DNA of 64,000 bases from Candidatus Marimicrobium litorale (lineage in GTDB: Bacteria; Pseudomonadota; Gammaproteobacteria; Pseudomonadales; Halieaceae): the NCBI RefSeq assembly GCF_026262645.1, contig NZ_SHNO01000001.1, forward strand, positions 3,162,001 through 3,226,000, read 5' to 3'. The notes under the pieces were generated by a model, which was given only the letters and a program-made list of their open reading frames with translations, did not search any database and was not told the DNA's origin. Below, piece by piece: positions 1 through 9,386 of the stretch; within the stretch, counting starts at the first letter, position 1, and each line of letters begins with the position of its first letter. Position numbers and translations under genes: made by a program.

Positions 1-555
1 GTTAATCACATAGCCCATTTTGTGTTTACCAACCGGCTCCTGGGAGCACTTAAATCGGATAAAGGCGGTCGCATAGTGGTCCTGACCTCCGGCGCACACA
101 AGATTGCGTCTGTCGATCTAGACGATATGAATTGGGAGAGTCGAGAGTATGACAAGTGGGCCGCCTATGGTGCCTCAAAAACGGCCAATGCTCTTTTCGC
201 AACGGAGCTGAACCGGCGATTTTCATCCGAAGGAATTACCGCAAACTGTGTCCATCCAGGCGTCATTATGACCGATTTATCCCGCAGCCTTACCGAGGAT
301 GATTTTACGTCTATTGCAACAGAGGGTATGAAATTCAAGACCGTTGAGTGCGGAGCGGCGACCAGCGTCTGGGCGGCTGTGAGTCCGCAGCTTGAGGGGC
401 AGGGGGGCTATTACCTCGAAGATTGTCATGTAGGTGTCGAGCTCCCCGCGAGCCACATGTTGGCGGGCTATTGCGGCTATGCGCTTGATAACGTGTTGGC
501 AAAACAACTCTGGCAGAAAACAGAGAAGTTGCTTGCAACGATCAGAATTTTCTAG
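1..555 (+). CDS. Short-chain dehydrogenase/reductase, retinol-dehydrogenase-like (5' truncated by window edge)
   Basis: NAD(P)-dependent oxidoreductase of the classical SDR family; the substrate cannot be told. The reading frame is open from base 1, and its first residues (VNHIAHF) match the conserved N-H-x-x-H-F helix of retinol-dehydrogenase/WW-oxidoreductase-like SDRs. The Rossmann glycine motif and NNAG motif therefore lie outside the window. Visible: the catalytic serine strand (VVLTSGAH), the Y-x-x-x-K pair in YGASKTANALF, and the post-catalytic HPGV loop with T-D-L. About 184 residues are present of an expected 290-320. The next gene is convergent, on the other strand, with a hairpin between them. 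The family call is secure; the function is not. Confidence 0.85.
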   Translation, partial: VNHIAHFVFTNRLLGALKSDKGGRIVVLTSGAHKIASVDLDDMNWESREYDKWAAYGASKTANALFATELNRRFSSEGITANCVHPGVIMTDLSRSLTEDDFTSIATEGMKFKTVECGAATSVWAAVSPQLEGQGGYYLEDCHVGVELPASHMLAGYCGYALDNVLAKQLWQKTEKLLATIRIF

Positions 556-595
556 CAACAGTGATTAGCCCTGAGAATTGTCGCCGCAAGACTAT

Positions 596-632
596 GCGTT
601 AATAACGCGGTGGTGTAATCGCCACTGCCGCG
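596..632. terminator. Hairpins between convergent genes, possible bidirectional terminator
   Basis: Two adjoining inverted repeats lie between the convergent SDR and FMN-protein genes. GCGTT/AACGC (596-600/604-608) has a 3-base loop. CGCGG/CCGCG (606-610/628-632) encloses a TGG/CCA extension. No good T-tract follows on the plus strand; on the minus strand TTATTAA follows the second stem. The position suits a terminator, but the call is weak. Confidence 0.35.
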
Positions 633-668
633 TCAGGGTTCAACTATGTTACGTCCGTTGTGGGCTGG

Positions 669-1262
669 CTAACGTGGTGCCAGACCCTGTTCACTCCTTG
701 CTTTGTTCATGCGGTCAGCATCGCTGCTTAGCCGCTCACCCAGTTCGTCTTCGCTGACGGCGCCGGCAATATGCCGGTTGGCCAGCCCTGCGTTATACAT
801 GATACGTTTCACTGGCGTAACAGCAAGAATAGTGCGCAGAGGGGAGTCCAAAAAGTCGCGAAAATGGTCTGATACCTCCTGGTTTCCGTTGCCTACTTTG
901 TCCGCCAACGCTCGATAGAACCAACCCTTGGTTTCGTCGTCGTCTAGAAATTCTCCGGTTCCCTTGAATGTAATTGCGCCAGAGGGCAGTGTGTCGCTCG
1001 CGCCGTCGCCGTAAGAGGCGGAGCTTACGTTGACTGAGATTCTGTTGTCTCGCCGGATCGCTGCTGCGCGGTGCCGGTGGGAAGCAAAGGTGAGCCAGAT
1101 TTTTCCATCGCGCCAGATAAACGCATGTGTTACTCCAACAGGCCAGCCATCCTTCGTGCTCCACATGAGTACCGCTTCGATAGCGTGAGTCATGAGGTTT
1201 TCAACGTCTTCCTCAGAAAACGGGTAGATGGATACGATTTCGTGATCGTTTGTCTGGGCCAT
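669..1262 (-). CDS. Pyridoxamine-5'-phosphate-oxidase-like FMN-binding split-barrel protein
   Basis: A 197-residue protein of the PNPOx-like/F420-FMN split-barrel superfamily, which includes flavin- or F420-dependent reductases and haem-binding proteins. The N-terminal half has the typical beta-barrel pattern: 'GWPVGVTHAFIWRDGKIWLTF', shown here only as a 21-residue region around residues 39-59, then a conserved basic 'SHRHRAAAIRRDNRISV' region that usually contacts the flavin phosphate. ATG at 1262 is preceded by AAGGAG about 9 bases upstream. It stands alone, convergent with the left-edge SDR. The true cofactor (FMN, F420 or haem) cannot be decided from sequence by eye; no classical PdxH signature for pyridoxal phosphate synthesis is apparent, so I do not call it pdxH. 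Confidence 0.8.
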   Translation of the reverse strand: MAQTNDHEIVSIYPFSEEDVENLMTHAIEAVLMWSTKDGWPVGVTHAFIWRDGKIWLTFASHRHRAAAIRRDNRISVNVSSASYGDGASDTLPSGAITFKGTGEFLDDDETKGWFYRALADKVGNGNQEVSDHFRDFLDSPLRTILAVTPVKRIMYNAGLANRHIAGAVSEDELGERLSSDADRMNKARSEQGLAPR

Positions 1263-1617
1263 ATTGCTTGCTCCTTAAGCAGTTAGGTAAGCGTGGAAGA
1301 ATGCGCCGCAACACCGGGCGCGCTAGGCTCAGCGAGCTCGGTTTGCTTCGCTACGCCCTGTCGGTGAGCACAGTAGTCTCCTATCGGGTTTTCTGCAAGG
1401 GTCTAGTCCTGATGGCAGATTATGCCTAAAATACCCTTTGAAAATTACCGCGCCCCACGAATGATCGACACAACCACTTCAATGGGATCCCCGGTGCGAC
1501 GCTGGTTTGGCGTTTTAGTTTGGCGCAGGAAAAAGGTGGTACGACGCCGGAAACAGGCGCTGTTTCATTTACGCGAATCCACCCCGCATCCTTTGGGGCT
1601 AAATTGGAGTTTCAGGC
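1263..1617. other. Intergenic region between divergent genes
   Basis: This 355-base gap separates the minus-strand FMN protein from the plus-strand DapB-like gene and should hold both promoters. I see only a small hairpin, GCGCC/GGCGC (1303-1307/1317-1321). An open frame at 1422-1661 overlaps the next gene's start and has no family features, so I do not call it. No convincing -35/-10 pair was recognised. Confidence 0.4.
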
Positions 1618-2667
1618 ATGAGTTACCGCATTATTCAGTGGTCCAGTGGCAATGTCGGTAAGCACGCGATTGTGACCATAGCAGGGCGGGAGGGCATGGA
1701 GTTAGTCGCTCTCTATGTCTACAGCGATGAAAAATCCGGCAACGACGCGGGCACGATCGCCGGTATCGGCAGTCTTGGGGTGATGGCTACGAATGACCGG
1801 GAACGTTTATTGGCAAGCGAGGCGGATTGTGTGATCCATACGCCGTTGCCCTCTCTCGTCTACGGAGAAGCGCCGGATGAAGATTTAGAAACAATCTGCG
1901 CCTTGTTGGCTTCAGGAAAAAACGTCATCACCACAGTCGGGTACATGTACCCCAAAGTGCATGGTGAAGCGCTAGAGGCTCGTATTGAGCAGGCCTGTGA
2001 ACATGGCGGCAGTAGCTTTCATAGCACTGGTGTTAATCCGGGCTGGATGGGAGATATGCTGCCGCTGGTTATGTCTGGTATATGCCAGCGACTGGATCAA
2101 ATCTATGTGCAGGAGATCACCAATTTTGAGTTTTACCCTTCTCCGAGTGTGATCTTTGACATGATGGGATTTGGTTGTTCCCCGGAAGATTTCGAAAACC
2201 ACGCTGCTCGTTATACAAACTGGCTCAACGGTTTGTTCAGGGAGAGCATACAGATGGTGGCCGATGGTCTGGAGCTGGAGTTGGACAGCATTACTGTCCA
2301 CTCCGAGTTCGAAGTTTCAACCCGGGCCATGAAAATTGCTGCGGGTGACGTAGCCAGCGGCACAATCGCAGGCCAGCGCTGGGAGTGGGCGGGAATGGTC
2401 AATGGCGAAAAACGTATCGTCCACGAGACGGTGTGGCGCTTGCATGAGGCAATAGGTGATCAGTGGCCGCGCGGCAGGCACTCTGTGAAAATCGAAGGCA
2501 GCCCCAATATGTTTTTGGACTTTGGCGATCAGTGGAACGACGATGTGTTACTTTCAACCGCTGTGCATGCGGTTAATGCGATTCCTTTTGTCTGTGAGGC
2601 TAAGCCGGGTATCCGCACTTTGCTGGATCTGCCTATGATTACTGCTCGCGGTGGTGCGAGCGGGTAA
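1618..2667 (+). CDS. DapB-like NAD(P)H-dependent dehydrogenase (dihydrodipicolinate-reductase N-terminal fold)
   Basis: A 349-residue oxidoreductase with an N-terminal Rossmann fold of the dihydrodipicolinate reductase type. The dinucleotide-binding start is IIQWSSGNVGKHAI at residues 4-17, a variant glycine motif typical of a family that includes 2,4-diaminopentanoate dehydrogenase and many uncharacterised actinobacterial and gammaproteobacterial proteins. It is longer than true DapB (about 270) and lacks DapB's lysine-pathway context. 'GVNPGWMGDMLPL' near residue 138 is a conserved stretch of this family. ATG at 1618 has GGAG about 10 bases upstream. A role in amine, keto-acid or lipid metabolism is inference only. 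Confidence 0.75.
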   Translation: MSYRIIQWSSGNVGKHAIVTIAGREGMELVALYVYSDEKSGNDAGTIAGIGSLGVMATNDRERLLASEADCVIHTPLPSLVYGEAPDEDLETICALLASGKNVITTVGYMYPKVHGEALEARIEQACEHGGSSFHSTGVNPGWMGDMLPLVMSGICQRLDQIYVQEITNFEFYPSPSVIFDMMGFGCSPEDFENHAARYTNWLNGLFRESIQMVADGLELELDSITVHSEFEVSTRAMKIAAGDVASGTIAGQRWEWAGMVNGEKRIVHETVWRLHEAIGDQWPRGRHSVKIEGSPNMFLDFGDQWNDDVLLSTAVHAVNAIPFVCEAKPGIRTLLDLPMITARGGASG

Positions 2668-2755
2668 TGAAAAGTGCACCGAAATATCCATCCAAAGCAA
2701 CGAGACATTGGCCTATGGCATGGAAATTCGCGATACGGTAAGAACGACAGTTTCA

Positions 2756-2773
2756 GCAGAGTTTCTCCTCTGC
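2756..2773 (+). terminator. Weak hairpin downstream of DapB-like gene
   Basis: GCAGAG/CTCTGC (2756-2761/2768-2773), loop of 6, lies 88 bases after the stop and is followed by the AT-rich ATTAAAATT. The stem is short and there is no clean T-run. Confidence 0.25.
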
Positions 2774-2905
2774 ATTAAAATTCGTCCCCGGTGCCGGCTA
2801 AATTGCGTCTATACTCTCTTGTATCGCGAATCTTGGCCGCAGTCGATCTAACATTATCGGCGACACCAGGATAAGCAGGTACACAAACAGAAAAGGAGAC
2901 GTTTA

Positions 2906-3571
2906 ATGATGTATCTCAGATTACTTTCACTCGCGCTTGTTGTAGCCCTCACTGGTTGTGCCACACCGGCCGAGCAGAAATTTCCCGCGGTCACCCATGA
3001 TGGTCTTAAGTTGCAACCGCATACCGCTTTACGCGCTGTTTATCTGAAGCCTGGCGCAGATTTAAGTCAGTATAATAGCGTTGCAATACTCCAGCCTTAT
3101 GTCGCATTCAGCAAGAATTGGCAGCGTGATTATAATGAACAGGCCAACTTCGAGGCGCGTGTCAGTGACAAGGATATGCAGAAGATCAGGGAGCGGATAG
3201 CTGCGGAGTTCAAGAAAGAATTCGAAGAGGTATTGGAAAAAGGCGGCCACAAAATTGTTGCTGATGGCGGCAGTGGAGTTTTGATACTGCGGCCGGCGAT
3301 TATTGATCTTGACGTGACAGCGCCAGACGTCATGACTCCGGGGATGACGACTACTTTTGTAGCTTCGGCGGGCTCTATGACTCTGTATATGGATTTATAC
3401 GATGGAAAAACTCAGGCCATCATTGGACGCGTAATAGACCCGGAAGCAGCGGACGATTCAGGCATGATGCAAGTCGCTGACAGCGTCACAAATATGGCTG
3501 ACTTTGACCGTATCATGAGGCGTTGGGCCACGATACTGAACGAGCATCTGGCCAAAATGCAAAAAGGGTGA
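2906..3571 (+). CDS. DUF3313-like lipoprotein
   Basis: A 221-residue exported lipoprotein of unknown function that resembles the DUF3313 family. The N-terminus is a lipoprotein signal: a short basic start, a hydrophobic stretch, then the lipobox LTGC (cysteine at residue 18). The mature part has a charged helical region (DMQKIRERIAAEFKKEF, about residues 91-107) and alternating beta strands ending in a tryptophan-containing helix. A strong AAAGGAG lies 8-9 bases before tandem ATGs (2906 and 2909), so either start is possible. It sits alone between a DapB-like gene and a convergent acyl-CoA synthetase. Probably anchored in the outer membrane; no partner is suggested by its neighbours. Confidence 0.75.
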   Translation: MMYLRLLSLALVVALTGCATPAEQKFPAVTHDGLKLQPHTALRAVYLKPGADLSQYNSVAILQPYVAFSKNWQRDYNEQANFEARVSDKDMQKIRERIAAEFKKEFEEVLEKGGHKIVADGGSGVLILRPAIIDLDVTAPDVMTPGMTTTFVASAGSMTLYMDLYDGKTQAIIGRVIDPEAADDSGMMQVADSVTNMADFDRIMRRWATILNEHLAKMQKG

Positions 3572-3620
3572 CGCGTTAGCGCCACTCTTTATGTGTGAGT
3601 CAGGTTCAAAGTCCGTTTCG

Positions 3621-5309
3621 TCAGGCGGCAGTGTCTAACTGCAGCCTGGCTTGGAGATCTTTTTTCAGGAACTTGCCGCTGGCATTGCGTGGCAGGGGCT
3701 CATCGAGAAACCAGATGTATCTGGGGATTTTATATGCAGCAAGGAGGCCACGGCTAAACTCGCGCAATGCCTCTGCAGACACAGTGGCGCCTTCTGACAG
3801 GTGTATCGCGACTCCCACTTCCTCGCCCATTGCCTCGTCTGGTACTGAAAATACTGCCGCTTCAGTGACGCCCGGGTAGCGGTAAAGCACGGACTCTACT
3901 TCACCGCTGGCGATATTCTCTCCGCCTCGTAGCACCATATCCTTTGCACGATCCACGATATATAAAAAGTCATCTTCGTCCAGGTAACCGATGTCGCCGG
4001 TATGTAGCCAGCCGCTAACAATAGTTTCAGCGGTGGCCTCTGGGCGATTCAGGTAGCCCGAGATGATCTGCGCACTGCGCAATAGTACCTCGCCGCGCTC
4101 CCCACTGGGTACATCCTGATCATCAGTGTCAACAATCCGTATTTCAAATACCGGCATTGCCGGCCCGACACTGCCTGGTCTGTCCTGCAGATAAGGTCCA
4201 AAAGCTCCTGTGGCAAGACCACAAGTCTCCGTCATACCGAAACCTTGTGCGGGCGCAACCTTCGCCTTGCTGCCAATTTTCTCCACCAGATCAGGGTGTA
4301 CTGGTGCGCCGCCACCGCCCAATGATTTCAATGAAGAGGTATCAGTGCTTTCAAAATCTGGATGGGCCAGAAGTTCTCTAGACATAACGGGTACGCCCGA
4401 CAGTGCAGTAATCTGCTCTCGCTCTACCAGCTTGAGCGCCTCTCCTGCATCCCACTTATACATAAAGACTAATTTGCCACCAAGCATGCTGTTGGTGTGA
4501 GCGATAACGTTATTTGCTGTTACATGGAATAGCGGCGTCGTCAGCAGGACTGATTGGGTGCCACCGGTTCCGAACTCCTTGCCTTCCATAGACGAAAGAG
4601 CCTGAATTTGCGACAGGTTTCCAAACAGGCTGCTCATGATGTTATTGGTGCAGCCCCGATGAGTCAGTTGGGCTCCCTTGGGTCGTCCCGTTGTTCCGGA
4701 GGTGTAAAAGATGCAGGCGTCGGTATCCGTATCGATTTCGACATGGGGCATATCGGCCGCCGATTGCAGAACCACCGACCAGGGAACATCGTCCTCTGTA
4801 AGGATGTCATCACAGCGCACGCCGACCACCGTCATGGTGGGGCACGTGTTGCGAATTTCGTTGTAGCGCTGCAGGCGCTCACGATCGCAGATCAGAATGA
4901 CGGGGGCGCTGTCATTGAAACCGTAGGCAAGTTCTTCCGGCACCCACCAGGCATTTACGCCAACAGCGACCGCTCCGATCGAGACGATTGCCCAATAGCT
5001 CAGAAGCCACTCCGGGTAGTTGCGCATCGCTATAGCGACCCGGTCTCCTGGTTTTACTCCATTGTCTGTGAGCCATCGTGCGATGCGACTCACCTGCTCG
5101 TGACTTTCGGCATAGGTCCAGCGCTCGTCATCATAGACCAGATAGGTGGCATCACCGTGCCCGGCAGTAGACAGCCAGAAGTCTCGAAGGTTGGCGGCAG
5201 CGTTTTTCCAGGATCGCACTGTAATACCGTTAATCTCAACATTTTTAAGTTCAAACGCTTGCCCCTCGGCACAGAGTTCAGCCCTGGCGCGGGCTAATTC
5301 AGCATACAT
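3621..5309 (-). CDS. Acyl-CoA synthetase (class I AMP-forming ligase)
   Basis: ATP-dependent CoA ligase of the ANL superfamily, making acyl-CoA by way of an acyl-adenylate; 562 residues, normal for the family. Motifs in order: P-loop-like YTSGTTGRPKG, the GFGMTET core, the GWLHTGDIG hinge region, and the C-terminal PRNASGKFLKKDL with the catalytic lysine. Substrate length cannot be read from these motifs; a medium/long-chain fatty acid or an aromatic or terpenoid acid are all possible. The frame stays open upstream to 5561, but ATG at 5309 has AAAAGGAG 9 bases before it and begins the conserved domain, so I choose it. It faces away from the DUF188 gene and is convergent with the DUF3313 lipoprotein. 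Confidence 0.9.
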   Translation of the reverse strand: MYAELARARAELCAEGQAFELKNVEINGITVRSWKNAAANLRDFWLSTAGHGDATYLVYDDERWTYAESHEQVSRIARWLTDNGVKPGDRVAIAMRNYPEWLLSYWAIVSIGAVAVGVNAWWVPEELAYGFNDSAPVILICDRERLQRYNEIRNTCPTMTVVGVRCDDILTEDDVPWSVVLQSAADMPHVEIDTDTDACIFYTSGTTGRPKGAQLTHRGCTNNIMSSLFGNLSQIQALSSMEGKEFGTGGTQSVLLTTPLFHVTANNVIAHTNSMLGGKLVFMYKWDAGEALKLVEREQITALSGVPVMSRELLAHPDFESTDTSSLKSLGGGGAPVHPDLVEKIGSKAKVAPAQGFGMTETCGLATGAFGPYLQDRPGSVGPAMPVFEIRIVDTDDQDVPSGERGEVLLRSAQIISGYLNRPEATAETIVSGWLHTGDIGYLDEDDFLYIVDRAKDMVLRGGENIASGEVESVLYRYPGVTEAAVFSVPDEAMGEEVGVAIHLSEGATVSAEALREFSRGLLAAYKIPRYIWFLDEPLPRNASGKFLKKDLQARLQLDTAA

Positions 5310-5482
5310 ACGATGTCTCCTTTTGAACGTGGTGTCGTGGCGCAGCGAGCTTCGCGAACGAAAACAGCTTATTATTGCCACAATGGCCACTCTAATCCAA
5401 TGGCTGCGGGCGGTTTTCCGCAACCGGCTTCCGTTGCTTTTGCCTGTACAATAGCCGAAAGATGGCGCGATAATTGCAAGAT

Positions 5483-5959
5483 ATGTCTGATTACAACGCC
5501 ATCTGGGTTGACGCCGATGCCTGCCCCAAGGTGATCCGGGAAATCCTGTTCCGGGCTGCACAGCGAGTAGAAATTCAGCTCATCCTGGTGGCGAATCACG
5601 CTCTGCCTGTGCCGAAGTCACCGCTGATTCAGTGCATACAGGTCGAGCAGGGGTTTGATATGGCCGACAACTTTATCGTACAGCACGTCAAAGCGAACGA
5701 TCTGGTGATTACCTCTGACATACCGCTAGCGGCAGAACTCATAGAGAAGGGCGCACACGTCATTACCTCCAGAGGTGAGAAGTACACCCGTGATAATGTT
5801 CGTCAGCGGCTTAATATGCGCGATTTCATGGACACGATGCGTTCCAGTGGTGAAATGACAGGCGGCCCACCAGCACTGGGGCAGCGTGAGCGGCAGGCAT
5901 TTGCCAACGGCCTCGATCAGTATTTGGCTGGGTGTGTCGGGAGATCAAGGAGTAAGTGA
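5483..5959 (+). CDS. DUF188 / YaiI-YqxD family protein
   Basis: A 158-residue conserved bacterial protein of the YaiI/YqxD (DUF188) family, whose fold is PIN-like; the biochemical role is not established. Conserved elements are the N-terminal VDADACP motif, the central '[14 protein letters not shown]' strand-helix, 'ARG'-equivalent SRGEKYT, and the C-terminal [19 protein letters not shown]. These acidic residues are those expected of a PIN-like metal site. I start at ATG 5483; a TTG at 5474 is in frame but adds only three residues. It lies divergently next to the acyl-CoA synthetase, about 170 bases away. Confidence 0.88.
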   Translation: MSDYNAIWVDADACPKVIREILFRAAQRVEIQLILVANHALPVPKSPLIQCIQVEQGFDMADNFIVQHVKANDLVITSDIPLAAELIEKGAHVITSRGEKYTRDNVRQRLNMRDFMDTMRSSGEMTGGPPALGQRERQAFANGLDQYLAGCVGRSRSK

Positions 5960-6121
5960 TTTTGCGACAAATTCGATCTACCTTTCACAGCGAGAAGTGG
6001 GCGTGCGATAACGGACATGCGGGTTGTCAATAGTAAGCAATTCTCATCATTGTATAGACGCCCCATTGTGGATAAATTTCACTTATAGTGATGACATACC
6101 CCCAAAATCGGAATAGATTTT

Positions 6122-6805
6122 ATGGTCACCCTGCACGGATTTTCCTCCAGCAATTATTACAACGTGGTCAAGTATGTGCTGCAATATAAGGAGGTCCCCC
6201 ACGAGGAACACCTTGTTTATGGCGGCACTGAAGAGTGGTTATCGATTAGCCCTGTTGGCAAGGTCCCCGCCTTGACGACGGAAAGCGGGAATCACTTGTC
6301 CGAGACGGTGGTGATCTGTGATTACCTCGAAGAGGTTTATCTCGATAAGCCTCTGTATCCTTTCGGTGCCGAGGCGCGAGCCCATGTTCGGCAAATCATG
6401 AAAGTGATGGAGCTTTATTTGGAGCTTCCAAGCCGTCGCCTTATTCCTTATGCCTTTTCAGGTATGCCGGCGCCAGACGCTGTGCTTGCGGATGTGAAGC
6501 ATGTGGCAAGCAGGGGAATTGAGGCAATGAAACAACTAACTGGCTTTACGCCGCACATAGCGGGAGATCAATTCACGCTCGCCGACGTTTACGTGCATTA
6601 CTGTAACGCGGTTGTGCAGGGAATCGGCTCGAAAATAATGGATTGGGATATTCTGGCTGAAATTCCCGGTATGCGTGAATGGAATCGGAATATGCGCGAA
6701 TCTGATATCGCGCGGGCTATAGAAGCAGACCGTATTGCCAATGAGCCGGAATTTCATGCTTATATCACTCAGTATATGGCCCGAAGTAGCGTCTCCGATA
6801 AGTAA
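6122..6805 (+). CDS. Glutathione S-transferase family protein
   Basis: A 227-residue cytosolic GST. The N-terminal thioredoxin-like domain starts VTLHGFSSSNYYNVVKYVL, where Ser/Tyr/Asn residues near 9-13 are placed as in the catalytic site. The cis-proline/glutathione gamma-glutamyl site appears as GKVPAL, and the following ...HLSETVVICDYLEE supplies the E-S/T-type glutathione contact (SET at about 61-63). The C-terminal helical domain carries the N-capping box and hydrophobic staple region 'ADVYVHYCN'. Its role could be detoxification or a glutathione-dependent isomerisation or lyase reaction in aromatic or lipid catabolism. The next gene is a TonB receptor on the same strand, 176 bases away. 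Confidence 0.88.
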   Translation: MVTLHGFSSSNYYNVVKYVLQYKEVPHEEHLVYGGTEEWLSISPVGKVPALTTESGNHLSETVVICDYLEEVYLDKPLYPFGAEARAHVRQIMKVMELYLELPSRRLIPYAFSGMPAPDAVLADVKHVASRGIEAMKQLTGFTPHIAGDQFTLADVYVHYCNAVVQGIGSKIMDWDILAEIPGMREWNRNMRESDIARAIEADRIANEPEFHAYITQYMARSSVSDK

Positions 6806-6981
6806 GCTTGCCGGGCGATCGATGGTGGGCGGTTACGCCGGTATCGACCACTAAGGGCGTTAAGTGATAATCTGTTAACTCGAGCTGTAAAAAAATAATA
6901 CGCTGTTGGTAGGCGCTCTCTTTAAGAATTAACATCCAGGGCGCACGACTGACACGTTTGGCTATGAGAGGACGCGCTGCC

Positions 6982-9270
6982 ATGTCGCTGAACCCCCGCC
7001 TTTTGCCTGTTGCGATACCGCTTTTTTCGTTTTTTTTCTTTGTTAATGTGCCCGCATCTGCGGATGATGTAGAGATACCACTGGCGCTCGAGGAAGTGCT
7101 GGTTACCGCGCGTAAGCGAGAAGAAAATCTGCAAAATATTCCTATCGCGGTGAGTGCTCTTAACGCAACTCAGATCTCCAACGGAAATTTTAGGGATTTG
7201 CGGGATATCGCCAGCATGTCCCCCAATCTGATTATCGATCATATTTCTGCTTCGCCTCAGGCGGCGGCTATTTCCCTGCGAGGCATTAACTTTCAGGATC
7301 TGGAACGCAGTTTTGAGCCGACCGTTGGCGTCGTGCTCGATGGTATATTTCTGGGCACCAATTCAGGGGCCGAGTTGAAAATTTTTGACATGGAGCGTAT
7401 CGAAGTGCTCCGCGGGCCACAGGGAACCCTGTTTGGTCGAAACACCGTTGGCGGCGTTATCAATATCATTCGCACCAACCCAACCGGCGAGTTCGGGCTA
7501 AAAACAAGAGGTCGCTATGGCAACTACGATAGCAAGGAGTTTGACGGCGTATTTAATTTTCCGCTTTGGGAGGAAAAGCTGGCCGGAAAGCTCACGTATG
7601 CCAACCGTAAGCAGAATGACGGCTATAACGAAAACGAGTTTAACGGCAAAGATGAGGCCAAAGTAGATTATAAGTCGTGGTCCGCTAATCTCCTCGCACA
7701 TCCGAACGATAACCTGACGCTGGAATACATTTATCAACGGCAGGACGACAATAGCGAGGCAGGGCCAGTGTTTAATGTGTCGCGTCCAGCCGATCCCGCT
7801 AGCGGTTTCGCGGGCGACGACCTTTGTGTACGTTTTAATCAGTGCCAGATTAATCCGCGTACACCGCAGACCGGCGATCGGCACAAGAGCAATACTAACT
7901 TTCCGTTGGATGCATACTATAACGTCAACTCGCACACCTTTGAGGCCGCATGGAACGTTACGGAAACAGCCCGACTGACTTATATATTTGGTCGCATTGA
8001 GTCAGATGAAGAGCTTAATCAGGATTACGATGGTACCGATCTCGATTACTTTCACGTACGCCGGCAGCAGGACTACCAGCAAACCAGCAACGAACTGCGC
8101 TTGAACGGCGATGTTGGCGAAGATATTGAATACGTAGTTGGCGGCTATCTTTGGAAATCGGACTATCAACTCGACCAAAGTAGTTATCACCTATTCAGAA
8201 TTTCCCTGACAGAAGAATTCTTCAATCCTACGAATACTCGTGGCGATGCCTTCACAGATCACGAAACAAAAGCCTGGGCCGGATTTGCAGAAGTTGATTG
8301 GGAGTTTATCGACCGCTGGACGCTGACGCTGGGGGGGCGCTATAGCCACGACGATAAAGAATTCAAACGCAGAACGGAGACATTTTTGCCCTTTGGCAGT
8401 GAAGTGCCGGTGAACGTTGGTGGATTTAACACATACGATAATCCCACCAAGGATGACTGGTCGAAATTCACTCCCAAGGCCAGCCTACGATATCAGTGGA
8501 CGGATGATCGCATGGTCTATCTCACGTACTCGGAGGGTTATCGTAGTGGCGGCATGAATGGTCGTGCTAACACGCTGGAGAGTGCCACGCAGACCTACGA
8601 TCCGGAGACCTTGAAGAGCTGGGAGCTGGGTATGAAGTCTACGTGGCTTGATAATCGCCTGCAGCTCAATTTGGCGGGCTTTCTGCAGAAGTATGAGGAC
8701 AAACAGGAAGATATTGTTATCTCTGTGCCTCCCCCCATCAGTCAGGAAACGATCACGCTGAACGCATCTGAAGCTGACATTAACGGCCTTGAAATGGATT
8801 TGTTAGCTCTGCCGCTGGAGGGTTGGACTTTGCGCGTGAACGTAGGTTTGCTCGATGCACAATACGACGACTTCATCGCTGATTTGACTCAGGACGGTGT
8901 TGCAAATCCGCAAGATGTATCGAACTTGAAGTTGCGACGTACACCTGATTACAACTACAGCATAAACTCCGTGTATGAGTGGCAGTGGGGGCCGGGAGTT
9001 GCCAGCGTACAGGGCACATATTTCTACAGGGACGATTTCGAAACCGAATTCCTCAACCTGGAAGAAGGGCATGTCGATGGCTTCGGTATTCTCGATGCCT
9101 CGGTCAACTACGAGTGGCAGGACTGGCGCTTCAGTATTTTCGGGCGTAACCTGACCGATGAGGACGCTACCAGTACGGCGCTCAATATTGCCAATAATCT
9201 GACGTTTTCTGCCTATCGTCAGCCATTGACCTACGGCCTTGAGCTGACTTACACGTGGGCTCAAAACTAG
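6982..9270 (+). CDS. TonB-dependent outer-membrane receptor
   Basis: A 762-residue outer-membrane active transporter that takes up ligand with energy from TonB-ExbBD. A signal peptide occupies residues 1-28 (hydrophobic core LFSFFFF, cleavage after ASA). The TonB box/plug start is LEEVLVTARKREENLQNIP, followed by plug motifs (SLRGI, then RIEVLRGPQGTLFGRNTVGGVINI, cited as positions about 132-155). The rest is a beta-barrel ending in an aromatic-rich strand (YGLELTYTWAQN). I choose ATG 6982, with AGAGGA 11 bases upstream, because the signal peptide follows directly; TTG 6958 and ATG 6964 are in frame upstream. The plug style is that of the large gammaproteobacterial/sphingomonad family for hydrophobic or plant-derived compounds rather than classical siderophores, so the ligand is unknown. 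Confidence 0.95.
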   Translation: MSLNPRLLPVAIPLFSFFFFVNVPASADDVEIPLALEEVLVTARKREENLQNIPIAVSALNATQISNGNFRDLRDIASMSPNLIIDHISASPQAAAISLRGINFQDLERSFEPTVGVVLDGIFLGTNSGAELKIFDMERIEVLRGPQGTLFGRNTVGGVINIIRTNPTGEFGLKTRGRYGNYDSKEFDGVFNFPLWEEKLAGKLTYANRKQNDGYNENEFNGKDEAKVDYKSWSANLLAHPNDNLTLEYIYQRQDDNSEAGPVFNVSRPADPASGFAGDDLCVRFNQCQINPRTPQTGDRHKSNTNFPLDAYYNVNSHTFEAAWNVTETARLTYIFGRIESDEELNQDYDGTDLDYFHVRRQQDYQQTSNELRLNGDVGEDIEYVVGGYLWKSDYQLDQSSYHLFRISLTEEFFNPTNTRGDAFTDHETKAWAGFAEVDWEFIDRWTLTLGGRYSHDDKEFKRRTETFLPFGSEVPVNVGGFNTYDNPTKDDWSKFTPKASLRYQWTDDRMVYLTYSEGYRSGGMNGRANTLESATQTYDPETLKSWELGMKSTWLDNRLQLNLAGFLQKYEDKQEDIVISVPPPISQETITLNASEADINGLEMDLLALPLEGWTLRVNVGLLDAQYDDFIADLTQDGVANPQDVSNLKLRRTPDYNYSINSVYEWQWGPGVASVQGTYFYRDDFETEFLNLEEGHVDGFGILDASVNYEWQDWRFSIFGRNLTDEDATSTALNIANNLTFSAYRQPLTYGLELTYTWAQN

Positions 9271-9386
9271 CGAAGAAAGACTTTCAGCGAATATCAGACT
9301 GCAGTTATGCGGCGATCAGGACAAGGATTGCAAAGGCCAGCAGAACCTGGAATCTACTAACGTGTCGAACTCACTCACGTTCCGCA

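Noticed and set aside
600-660. Possible tRNA from a GGTTCAA-like sequence
   Set aside because: No acceptor or anticodon stems can be drawn around it; no tRNA is supported anywhere in the window by eye.
6024-6089. TTGTCA/TATAGA and TTGTGG/TATAGT pairs upstream of the GST gene as promoters
   Set aside because: Spacers of about 23 and 12 bases are outside the usual 16-18.
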